A DNA stretch of 44,158 nt, from contig JAUYBY010000065.1 of the NCBI GenBank assembly GCA_030692925.1, positions 1-44,158 on the forward strand. The letters are read 5' to 3'. Each line of letters starts with the position of its first letter. Within the stretch, counting starts at the first letter, position 1. Under the pieces are notes generated by a model that made no database searches, was not told where the DNA came from, and saw only the letters and a program-made list of their open reading frames with translations. This DNA comes from Candidatus Zixiibacteriota bacterium. GTDB lineage: Bacteria > Zixibacteria > MSB-5A5 > RBG-16-43-9. This document shows, piece after piece, positions 33,011 through 39,909 of this stretch. The position numbers and the translations under genes are program-made.

Positions 33011-33943
33011 ATGAAATTAAAAAGCAGGCATCTTTTAGGCTTAGAAGGGATTTCAAAAGAGGAGATCGGGCTGATACTGGACACCGCTGAGACTTTCAAG
33101 GAGGTGTTGGAAAGACCCATCAAAAAAGTTCCTACCCTCAGAGGGGTAACTGTGGTCAATCTCTTTTACGAGGCATCCACCCGAACCAGAATCTCCTTTG
33201 AGCTGGCTGAAAAAAGATTATCTGCTGAGCTGGTAAACTTCTCTGCTTCCACCTCCAGCGTAAAAAAAGGAGAAACCCTTAAAGACACGGTCAAAAACAT
33301 CGAGGCGATGAAAATCGATATGGTGGTGATAAGACACCAGTCTTCAGGAACCCCTTATTTTCTCACCCAATGCCTTTCTTCCTCCATAATCAATGCCGGG
33401 GATGGGGCGCACGAACATCCCACCCAAGGGCTTTTGGATTTATTCACCCTGCGGGAAAAATATAAAAAGATCGAAGGCTTGAGAGTGGTAATAGTCGGGG
33501 ACATAAAGCATAGCCGGGTTGCCAGGTCAAATATCTGGGGCTTGAAAACCATGGGAGCTTCGGTAGCTGTATGCGGACCAACGACCCTGATGCCCTATGA
33601 AATCGATAAGATGGGGGTTGAGGTTTACTCAAATCTGGGCGAAGCTCTGCAGGGGGCAGATGTGGTCAACGTCCTGCGAATACAATTGGAAAGACAGAAA
33701 GGCGGTCTTTTACCTTCATTAAGAGAATATGCAAACGAGTTCGGGATAAACTCAGACCGCTTAAAAAGACTAAATCCGAATTTCACCATAATGCATCCCG
33801 GACCAATTAACCGGGGTGTAGAAATCACTCCAGAGGTCGCAGATGGTCCTTATTCAGTCATCTTAGACCAGGTGACCAATGGAGTAGCCATCCGTATGGC
33901 AGTTTTGTACCTTTTAAGTGGAGGAGAAGGAAAGGTTGAATAA
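33011..33943 (+). CDS. pyrB: Aspartate carbamoyltransferase catalytic subunit
   Basis: The 310-residue enzyme catalyses the second step of pyrimidine synthesis (carbamoyl phosphate plus aspartate). Diagnostic motifs are [19 protein letters not shown] (about 52-70), [14 protein letters not shown] (about 136-149) and [12 protein letters not shown] near the end. The length is typical of the catalytic chain. No regulatory chain pyrI is nearby, so it is probably of the unregulated trimer or PyrB-PyrC associated type. GAGGAGAAG precedes the ATG. Its end overlaps pyrC by 8 bases. Confidence 0.97.
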   Translation: MKLKSRHLLGLEGISKEEIGLILDTAETFKEVLERPIKKVPTLRGVTVVNLFYEASTRTRISFELAEKRLSAELVNFSASTSSVKKGETLKDTVKNIEAMKIDMVVIRHQSSGTPYFLTQCLSSSIINAGDGAHEHPTQGLLDLFTLREKYKKIEGLRVVIVGDIKHSRVARSNIWGLKTMGASVAVCGPTTLMPYEIDKMGVEVYSNLGEALQGADVVNVLRIQLERQKGGLLPSLREYANEFGINSDRLKRLNPNFTIMHPGPINRGVEITPEVADGPYSVILDQVTNGVAIRMAVLYLLSGGEGKVE

Positions 33944-35249
33944 AAAAACCTCTATAGAAGCTGAACTGATTATTGTCGGGGGAAGAATCATAGACCCAGC
34001 ATCTAAGTTGGATAAGGTCGGTGATATATATATCCGGGACGGGAAGATCATTAAAATCGAAACCAAGAAATTGATCCCCAGGAAAAAGATTAGATTTTCT
34101 CCGGAAATAGTGGACGCATATGATAAGATTGTGACTCCGGGTTTGATCGATATGCATACCCATTTAAGAGAGCCGGGAAGAGAAGATGAGGAGACGATTT
34201 TAACCGGTTCAGAAGCTGCAGTTGCTGGAGGATTTACTGCTATCTGTTGTATGCCCAATACCCAGCCACCGATTGACAATCAGGGGTCAGTGAAATTCAT
34301 ATATGAGAAGGCGAAATCAGCTAAGTGCAAAGTCTACCCTGTTGCCGGTGCAACCAAAGGCTTAAAAGGCGAAGAATTGACTGAGATTGCAGATCTGGTT
34401 AAAGCCGGAGCTGTGGCTATCTCAGACGATGGCAGACCGATTTACAGCTCGAGTTTGATGAGGTATGCGCTCGAATATTCTAAAATGTATGACCTTCCGG
34501 TTATATCCCATTGTGAGGATTTAGCCTTATCCTCAGATGGGGTGATGAATGAAGGTTTTGTTTCCACGGTTCTGGGACTTAAAGGTATTCCCGGAGTGGC
34601 TGAGGAGGTAATGATTGCACGGGATATAAGATTGGCAGAATTCACCAAATCTCGTGTGCATATTGCCCATGTTTCCACTGAAGGCTCAGTAAATCTTATC
34701 CGGGAAGCAAAGAGAAAAGGAGTGAAGATTACCTGTGAGGTAACCCCGCACCATTTTTCTTTGACGGATGAGGTTATAAAAACTTTCGATACCAATGCTA
34801 AAGTAAATCCACCTTTGAGAACTAAAAAAGATATTGAGGCTTTAAAAAAGGGGCTGAAAGACGGGACTATCGACTGCATCGCCACAGACCACGCTCCGCA
34901 TTCAATCGAGGAAAAAGACGTGGAGTTCGATGCCGCGCCTTTCGGAATGGTTGGTCTGGAAACCGCTTTAGGTCTGGTCATAACAGAGCTGATTGAGAAA
35001 AAAGTCCTTACCTGGATTGAGGCTATTGCCAGGATGACGATCAATCCTGTCAAGATTTTGAAATTGAATGCTGGACAAATAAAGGTCGGTATGTCTGCGG
35101 ATCTGACAGTAATCGATCCGGAGGCAAACTGGGTAGTCGAGCCAAAAGAGTTCAAATCCAAATCGAAAAATTCACCCTTTGGTGGAAGAAAGCTAAAGGG
35201 GAGGGCAGTTCTTACAATTGTAGATGGGAAGATAGCCTACCAGATGTAG
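33936..35249 (+). CDS. pyrC: Dihydroorotase
   Basis: The 437-residue amidohydrolase catalyses the third step of pyrimidine synthesis. It has the zinc motif [10 protein letters not shown], a middle SDDGRPI segment, HVSTEGSV, and the catalytic ATDHAPHS near the C-terminal third, as in class I dihydroorotases. The start is set at TTG 33936, eight bases inside pyrB, with GGAGGAGAAGG upstream. A GTG at 33918 in the same frame would add six residues but has no ribosome site. The stop TAG is the TAG of an adjoining GTAGAGACGC palindrome. Confidence 0.95.
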   Translation: MNKKTSIEAELIIVGGRIIDPASKLDKVGDIYIRDGKIIKIETKKLIPRKKIRFSPEIVDAYDKIVTPGLIDMHTHLREPGREDEETILTGSEAAVAGGFTAICCMPNTQPPIDNQGSVKFIYEKAKSAKCKVYPVAGATKGLKGEELTEIADLVKAGAVAISDDGRPIYSSSLMRYALEYSKMYDLPVISHCEDLALSSDGVMNEGFVSTVLGLKGIPGVAEEVMIARDIRLAEFTKSRVHIAHVSTEGSVNLIREAKRKGVKITCEVTPHHFSLTDEVIKTFDTNAKVNPPLRTKKDIEALKKGLKDGTIDCIATDHAPHSIEEKDVEFDAAPFGMVGLETALGLVITELIEKKVLTWIEAIARMTINPVKILKLNAGQIKVGMSADLTVIDPEANWVVEPKEFKSKSKNSPFGGRKLKGRAVLTIVDGKIAYQM

Positions 35250-35570
35250 AGACGCATTGCATGCGTCTCCAAGGTTAAAGTAGCGTCGGGTTTTATACCC
35301 GACGAGGAGGGAGAACGTCAGGGATAAACCCTGACCCAACGAAAAGGAACTCACCCTAAATCCCTCTCTTAAAAAGAGAGGGACTTTTACTCCCCTTCTC
35401 TTGGTAAGAGAAGAGGTCGGGGGATGAGTTCTGGAGATTAACGGTGAACTCACCCTGAATCTCCAGCCTTTGGCGGAGAACGACGAAGCCCAGTTGGGCT
35501 TCGCCACGGGCCCGCAATGACAAAAATAAAAAAGGGCGGGGAGACCCTGCCCCTACAATCACTTGACCCC
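35246..35570. repeat. Palindrome cluster after pyrC
   Basis: This 344-base convergent gap has no gene. It holds GTAGAGACGCAttgcaTGCGTCTC (35246-35269), GTAGCGTCGGGttttataCCCGACG (35281-35305), CCCTCTCttaaaaaGAGAGGG (about 35362-35383) and further CTCTTGGTAAGAG / CTCCGCC-like pairs to about 35520. The pyrC stop lies in the first. Confidence 0.75.
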
Positions 35571-35593
35571 TTGACTCCTTATATCCTACTCTA

Positions 35594-36205
35594 TCAGCAA
35601 ATTGGCTGAGGTCCTCCTTTAAACAGATAATTGACCAGATAAACCACATCTGACACCGTGACCTTGCCGTCGCAGTTGGCTTCTCCTGCCTCATACGGTT
35701 TAGCTACAGGTCCTCCCTTGAAAAGATAATTGACCAGGTAAACCACATCTGAAACGGTGACAGAACCGTCAGCATTGGCGTCTCCGCATTTAACCACAGT
35801 GGAATGGACAAAACCTGCATAGAGTTTGAAATTGGTGCTGGTGCCAGGACCAATGGCTGAAGACTGGCCTCCGGCAAAGATATATCTATCGCATCCGCTG
35901 TTAGACTTTTGTCCACCAAACCCATCTATCACATCCGTTACCAGTTTGAAATTTGCAGGAGTAAGGTTTTTCTCCTGAACCGAACCGTTTTCCGATTTAG
36001 TAACGCCCAGGTTTATCCCGGACGTTTTTCCTGTAGCGGAGGTCTTCAGACCTCCATCTTTCTCGTCGGGCATAAAGCCCGACGCTACGCTATTTTCCTT
36101 TTTCTTTACTGTAGAACCAGGTTTTTCCGGCAATCCTGCAAATGAAAGATCGAAGAGAAAGATTATGACCAGAAAAAACCAGAAGATAATTTTTGTTTTG
36201 TTCAT
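35594..36205 (-). CDS. Secreted protein with two dockerin repeats
   Basis: The 203-residue protein has a clear signal peptide (MNKTKIIFWFFLVIIFLFDLSFA, cut after A23). A middle region contains FKLVTDVIDGFGGQKSNSGCDRYIFAGGQSS and NFKLYAGF. A C-terminal double type-I dockerin has DANADGSVTVSDVVYLVNYLFKGG-type sequence, repeated 35 residues on. Each repeat has a calcium loop followed by a helix. Dockerins bind cohesins or calcium and anchor secreted proteins. Residues 40-69 are translated copies of three dispersed palindromes (VASGFMPD, GGLKTSAT, TSGINLGVT). The start is ATG 36205, with GAGGTG upstream. The frame stays open for 228 more bases upstream, but that is repeat and other-gene sequence. 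Confidence 0.8.
   Translation of the reverse strand: MNKTKIIFWFFLVIIFLFDLSFAGLPEKPGSTVKKKENSVASGFMPDEKDGGLKTSATGKTSGINLGVTKSENGSVQEKNLTPANFKLVTDVIDGFGGQKSNSGCDRYIFAGGQSSAIGPGTSTNFKLYAGFVHSTVVKCGDANADGSVTVSDVVYLVNYLFKGGPVAKPYEAGEANCDGKVTVSDVVYLVNYLFKGGPQPIC
36033..36088. repeat. Palindromes inside the dockerin gene
   Basis: On the plus strand, GTAGCGGAGGTCTtcAGACCTCC (36033-36055) and CGTCGGGCataaaGCCCGACGCTAC (36064-36088) lie inside the reading frame of the dockerin protein. They are identical in type to the intergenic palindromes at 84-107, 18195-18219 and 38604-38626. Confidence 0.85.
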
Positions 36206-36232
36206 TTTACACCTCATTTTTTTATTTGTAGC

Positions 36233-36286
36233 GTCTGGGTTTATCCCAGACGTCTCTTTTTCGTCCCGTATGAGGCGGGACGCTAC
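36233..36286. repeat. Palindrome pair between the two secreted-protein genes
   Basis: GTAGCGTCTGGGtttatCCCAGACG (36230-36253) and CGTCCCGtatgaggCGGGACGCTAC (36262-36286) fill the space upstream of the dockerin gene. The right-hand one contributes the TAG stop of the short frame at 36283-36420. Confidence 0.8.
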
Positions 36287-36420
36287 TCCTCCAGCTCTTT
36301 CTGAAGCGCGTCGAACCTGACCCGCATTTCCGCTAGTTCGCGTTCCAGCCGGGCCTGGTTGGCGGCGATGGATTCGGCCTGTTCGGCTGACACCGCTTCG
36401 TCCGTCAGAGGCTGGCGCAT
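36283..36420 (-). CDS. Short coiled-coil frame, in-frame continuation of the gene upstream
   Basis: A 45-residue frame begins MRQPLTDEAVSAEQAESIAA and ends in a heptad-like charged helix (RLERELAEMRVRFDALQKELEE split over residues 24-45). It is in the same frame as the 36430-37464 gene, separated only by a TGA (36430-36432) and three codons. Its base composition is equally GC-rich. It is therefore most likely the C-terminal coiled coil of that protein, cut off by a nonsense change, a sequencing error or a read-through stop. It may be a separate short gene, but no good ribosome site is seen. Confidence 0.5.
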   Translation of the reverse strand: MRQPLTDEAVSAEQAESIAANQARLERELAEMRVRFDALQKELEE

Positions 36421-36429
36421 TGATGCCGC

Positions 36430-37464
36430 TCATTCGCGGTCAGGCGCGTCGATCGCGCCGTCGTCCTGCTCGCTGGCACTGTTCTGGAATGTTCCAACCA
36501 CCGTGCCGTAGGCCGTCGGGAAGAACACCAGCGTGAGCTGCGAATCGAAGGCCGTTGCGTTGACCGATGTTGAAGCGACCTTCTCCCCGAGCAGATAAAA
36601 TGTGTTGGCGCCGGCGGAAACGACGAACAAGCCGTGCGGACTGACGACTTTCTGATAGATTCCGGTCGGCAGGGCTGCAATCACGCTCGTGAACAGATCC
36701 TGGTTTGCGGGCAGCGCCGTGGAAGAGCCGGAGACGCCGATGTTGTAGAGATCGCTTGTACCGGTCGTATGGCTGACCTCGAACTGAGTCGTCCCCAATA
36801 CAAGGACGAAACCCGCCGCCGGAGCGGTGATGGTGCGCGACAGAATGATGGCGAGCGCCGTACTGGTGATGGCTACACCATCGCTGTTTGCGTTGCTGGC
36901 CACGCCGGGTTCGTCTAGAATCTCCGCGGCGCTGATCGAGCCGTTGGGCAGAATCACCGACGAGTTCCCGCCCGTCGCGTCGGCGACGTGGAGCCGTCCG
37001 CTGGGAACCGTTGTCCCGATGCCGACATTGCCATTCAGATGATATATGATATCTCCGTTAATGGTCCAATCATTGTCACCAGCTCCAGTAGCTGAACGGT
37101 AAGCATAAGGAACACTCACCATCGGCTTTCTGGGTGTTATCTCCGGATCAACTCCTACTTTGACTCCCAAATATCTTATGTTCCCGTTGAAAACTGTATC
37201 CGGTATCGGGTTCAAATTTCCCAGGAGAACATTGAATATACCTTTTTCGACTACTACTGCCCCCTGGGTCTCTGTCCATTTAAGAATCGTTCCAGCAGAA
37301 TCTGCATAGATGGAGAAGACCATCGAAATGGTCGTATCCAGGGGCGCACCAGATGCCTTAGTCAGCTTCCCCTGATAATTAATCAACTGAGGCACCTGGG
37401 CAGAGGAATAAGAGAACAATACCAGCAAAAGCCCCGCAACGATTAAAAAGCATTTAGACTTCAT
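36430..37464 (-). CDS. Secreted protein with GC-rich, apparently acquired C-terminal part
   Basis: The 344-residue protein has a signal peptide (CFLIVAGLLLVLFSYSSAQ). An N-terminal domain (about 24-125) begins VPQLINYQGKLTKASGAPLD and ends VSVPYAYRS; this is common in secreted proteins of uncultivated bacteria that carry tail-fibre-like C-termini. Then comes GNVGIGTTVPSGRLHV, a typical tail-fibre junction. From there to the end (about residues 145-344) the DNA is markedly richer in GC: hand count 38 of 60 at 36901-36960 against 25 of 60 at 37201-37260. The C-terminal domain is a beta-rich, Ser/Thr/Ala-rich region of unknown fold. The frame resumes after the TGA as a coiled coil. Confidence 0.75.
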   Translation of the reverse strand: MKSKCFLIVAGLLLVLFSYSSAQVPQLINYQGKLTKASGAPLDTTISMVFSIYADSAGTILKWTETQGAVVVEKGIFNVLLGNLNPIPDTVFNGNIRYLGVKVGVDPEITPRKPMVSVPYAYRSATGAGDNDWTINGDIIYHLNGNVGIGTTVPSGRLHVADATGGNSSVILPNGSISAAEILDEPGVASNANSDGVAITSTALAIILSRTITAPAAGFVLVLGTTQFEVSHTTGTSDLYNIGVSGSSTALPANQDLFTSVIAALPTGIYQKVVSPHGLFVVSAGANTFYLLGEKVASTSVNATAFDSQLTLVFFPTAYGTVVGTFQNSASEQDDGAIDAPDRE

Positions 37465-37565
37465 TTTTAATACCTCCTTTATCTTCTGTAGTTGCCCAAT
37501 TCATTGGGCCCATTTTTGCTCGATAAATCGAGCAACTACAGTTTAAACTGAAAGCTTTTGTACCT

Positions 37566-37598
37566 TTAAATCCACCACACCAAAATTTTAGGTCTCAT
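37566..37598 (-). CDS. Possible 10-residue leader peptide MRPKILVWWI
   Basis: On the minus strand a near-perfect Shine-Dalgarno AAAGGAGGAGGTT stands directly before an ATG that opens an 11-codon frame (MRPKILVWWI, stop TAA at 37566). It lies about 100 bases upstream of the secreted-protein gene at 37464. The very strong ribosome site with a tiny frame containing two adjacent Trp codons looks like a leader peptide. It could equally be the remains of a deleted gene start. Nothing else supports it. Confidence 0.3.
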   Translation of the reverse strand: MRPKILVWWI

Positions 37599-37827
37599 AA
37601 CCTCCTCCTTTCGTTGGGAGTTTATTTTTTTTCGTAGCGTCCTCACTCCCGTCCTTCGGTGGCTACGCCAGACGTAGTCTCCGTTCCCAGGATGAGGACG
37701 TTTTTTCGTTTATGATTGACCAAAGATCAAAGCAGATTGCATGGTCTCGTCCTATACCGAGACTTGCAATGACAACCTATTCCCCCTCTGGATAACTGGC
37801 GCAGGTCAAAATGTCATTCTGACTATT

Positions 37828-37855
37828 AAGATAGACAATGTCTTAAATTTGTCAA
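37828..37855 (-). promoter_or_regulatory. Possible leftward promoter
   Basis: On the minus strand TTGACA (37855-37850), a 16-base spacer and TATCTT (37833-37828) could drive the leader frame and the secreted-protein gene to the left, with a leader of about 350 bases. Confidence 0.4.
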
Positions 37856-38056
37856 GCAAAAATGAGAGGTCTGAAAAACTCTTTTTGCAGGGCTGTCCCG
37901 CCAAAGGCGGGATTGATTTTTCGTCCTATAAACGGATCCGGAGCAAGCCCCCGTAGGGTAGGATAGGTCGGGCACCCCTGCTCGACCATTCCCTTTCACT
38001 TTTTCGCAGCAAAAAAGAGCTTGATAAATCAACCCTCTACCAGTATAATAATTATT

Positions 38057-38476
38057 ATGAACATAATCACCCAATCCTTCAAGATAAAAACTAAAGGAAA
38101 CACAGATATATTGGACATAACCTCCGAAATACAAAAGATCATCAGAGATTCCAACCTAAAGGAAGGACAGGCAACAGTACATATTCCTGGCTCAACTGCC
38201 GGTGTTACTACAATAGAATACGAACCTGGACTTTTGAAGGACTTGCCAAAGGCTTTTGAAAGGATTGCTCCAGAGAATATAGAGTATGCTCATCATCTGA
38301 CCTGGGGTGATCATAACGGACACGCTCACGTCCGGGCAGCTTTATTAGGTGCTTCAAAGACTTTCCCTTTTTCTGAAGGTGACCTGATCTTAGGCACCTG
38401 GCAGCAGATCGTATTAGTAGATTTTGACGAGCGTCCAAGAAGCAGAGAAGTCGTAGTGCAGATAATAGGAGCGTAG
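38057..38476 (+). CDS. YjbQ/UPF0047 family protein
   Basis: The 139-residue protein matches the YjbQ family: SFKIKTKGNTDILDITSEI at the start, HIPGSTAGVTTIEYEPG in the middle, and GDHNGHAHVRAALLGAS and LGTWQQIVLVDFDERPR near the end. Members have been reported to have weak thiamine-phosphate synthase activity; the true role is unclear. The start is ATG 38057, which fits the family length. A TTG at 38021 in the same frame lies inside repeat sequence. The stop TAG is part of a GTAGAGACGC palindrome that follows. Confidence 0.85.
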   Translation: MNIITQSFKIKTKGNTDILDITSEIQKIIRDSNLKEGQATVHIPGSTAGVTTIEYEPGLLKDLPKAFERIAPENIEYAHHLTWGDHNGHAHVRAALLGASKTFPFSEGDLILGTWQQIVLVDFDERPRSREVVVQIIGA

Positions 38477-38680
38477 AGACGCATTGCATGCATCTTTTTT
38501 GTCATTGCGAGGAGGTCATTTGACCGACGAAGCAATCTACTCAGAGCATAAGGATTGCTTCGCCCCAAGGGCTCGCAATGACATGCAATTCAAAAAACTA
38601 CGTGGAGGTCTGAAGACCTCCGCTACACTTGATATTTAAAAATGTAGTGGAAGGCCTCAAGGTCTTGAGACTTCAGCCTT
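38473..38680. repeat. Palindromes between the YjbQ-family gene and mtnA
   Basis: GTAGAGACGCAttgcaTGCATC (38473-38494), an 82-base copy of the GTCATTGCGAGG...CTCGCAATGAC element (38501-38582), and GGAGGTCTgaAGACCTCCGCTAC (38604-38626) lie in this order. A degraded GGAAGGC/GCCTTCC pair follows (38649-38681). Confidence 0.8.
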
Positions 38681-38708
38681 CCATCTTTGCCTTTACAAGG
38701 AGAAAACA

Positions 38709-39734
38709 GTGATCAAATTAAAATTCAAAACAGTCGAATGGTCAAAAAATAAGGTGAGAATTCTGGACCAGACGAAACTTCCTTTGAAGGTTTCCTATCT
38801 GGAGTATGACGATTATAAGAAACTGGCTATGGCTATCAAGGAGCTCAAAATCCGCGGTGCGCCAGCTATTGGCATTGCAGCGGCATACGGCGTAGTCCTG
38901 GGAATGATGCAGGGAAAGTATGCCGACAAGAAAGAGTACGAGAAAAGACTGGATTCGGTCATCTCGACTTTGAAATCCACCCGTCCCACCGCAGTAAATC
39001 TTTTCTGGGCTTTGGACCGGATGAAAAAAGTTGCCCTGGAATATGAGGGTTATGACATGGAGAGTAGAAACAAAAGACTCTTGCACGAGGCATTGCTGAT
39101 CCACCAGGAAGATAAGGTGATGTGCCGGAAGATCGGAGAATACGGGGCAAAGCTGCTGAAAAATGGATGTCGGGTACTTACTCACTGCAATGCCGGCGCC
39201 TTAGCTACGGGTGGAATAGGCACTGCCCTGGCTCCTTTATTCATTGCCAAAGCCCAGGGAAAAAAGATAAAGGTTTACGTGGATGAGACCCGTCCGGTCC
39301 TTCAGGGAGCGAGGCTGACCACCTGGGAGCTTCTCCAGCAGGGGATCGATACTGTGCTTATCTGCGATGATATGGCTGCTTTTTTAATGCAAAAAAAGAT
39401 GATCGACTGCATAATCACCGGGGCAGACAGGATCGTCAGGAATCTGGATGCGGCTAACAAGATCGGGACTTACAACCTGGCAGTGCTGGCGAAATTTCAT
39501 AAAATTCCCTTTTACCTTGCCGCACCCAGCTCCAGTTTTGACCATTCAGTCGAAAGCGGGGATAAAATAAAAATTGAGGAAAGATCCCCGAAGGAAGTCA
39601 CCAACTTCTGGGGCAGACGAACTGCCCCACAAAAGGTAAAAATCTTTTCCCCGGCATTTGATGTTACGCCTGCTAATTTGATTACCGCAATTATTACCGA
39701 TAAGGGAATAATTAAAGGAAAAAGAATGGACTGA
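38709..39734 (+). CDS. mtnA: S-methyl-5-thioribose-1-phosphate isomerase
   Basis: The 341-residue enzyme of the methionine salvage pathway converts 5-methylthioribose-1-phosphate to the ribulose form. It belongs to the eIF2B-related fold. Motifs include IKELKIRGAPAIGIAAAYG (about 44-62), LTHCNAGALATGGIGTAL with the catalytic cysteine (about 158-175), and CIITGADRIVRNLDAANKIGTY with the catalytic aspartate (about 236-257). The start is GTG 38709, with AAGGAG upstream. No other methionine salvage gene is in the window, so the pathway must continue elsewhere or the enzyme serves a shortened nucleoside-salvage route. Confidence 0.94.
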   Translation: MIKLKFKTVEWSKNKVRILDQTKLPLKVSYLEYDDYKKLAMAIKELKIRGAPAIGIAAAYGVVLGMMQGKYADKKEYEKRLDSVISTLKSTRPTAVNLFWALDRMKKVALEYEGYDMESRNKRLLHEALLIHQEDKVMCRKIGEYGAKLLKNGCRVLTHCNAGALATGGIGTALAPLFIAKAQGKKIKVYVDETRPVLQGARLTTWELLQQGIDTVLICDDMAAFLMQKKMIDCIITGADRIVRNLDAANKIGTYNLAVLAKFHKIPFYLAAPSSSFDHSVESGDKIKIEERSPKEVTNFWGRRTAPQKVKIFSPAFDVTPANLITAIITDKGIIKGKRMD

Positions 39735-39739
39735 AATAC

Positions 39740-39849
39740 GGGAGGGGACAAGCCCCTCCCCTACTAAAAAGAATGAAATTGTAGGGGCGACCCGGCAGTT
39801 CGACAGGCTCACTGCTCTGAGCGGAGCCGAAGAGCGGGTCGCCCCTATC
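39740..39849. repeat. Palindromes between mtnA and the GT-C/TPR gene
   Basis: GGGAGGGGacaagCCCCTCCC (39741-39761) and a larger element opening with GTAGGGGCGACCC (39781-39793) and closing with GGGTCGCCCCTA (39836-39847), with a TTCGACAGGCTCA / TGAGCGGAGCCGAA-like interior. No gene is seen. Confidence 0.75.
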
Positions 39850-39909
39850 CATATCTGTACCCTTCCTGATTATATTGACAAATCCTTTAGTCCAAGATAT
39901 ATTTTCAGT

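Larger units (their letters stand above)
37465..38056. repeat. 592-base spacer with nested palindromes
   Basis: The divergent gap contains a nested element bounded by GTAGTTG and CAACTAC (37488-37539) with GCCCAATtcATTGGGC and GCTCGATaaATCGAGC inside. A second element pairs CGTCCTCA (37638-37645) with TGAGGACG (37693-37700) and is followed by six Ts. A degraded GTCATTGC-type copy lies near 37720-37775. A TAGGTCGGGCaccCCTGCTCGACC element lies at 37964-37986. A possible leftward promoter (37828-37855) and a short leader frame (37566-37598) are listed separately. Confidence 0.7.

Noticed and set aside
34442-35161. 239-codon open frame on the minus strand
   Set aside because: It lies wholly inside pyrC, whose product has all dihydroorotase motifs. 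The antisense product is Ser/Thr-rich with no family pattern.
36430-36432. TGA recoded as an amino acid in this genome
   Set aside because: TGA is the natural stop of pilT, atpE, atpZ, pyrR and mtnA here, so general recoding is excluded. No selenocysteine hairpin was evident after this TGA.
36206-36433. Upstream extension of the dockerin protein to an ATG at 36433
   Set aside because: The extension translates repeats and the antiparallel-frame sequence of the neighbouring GC-rich gene. The signal peptide and ribosome site mark 36205 as the start.
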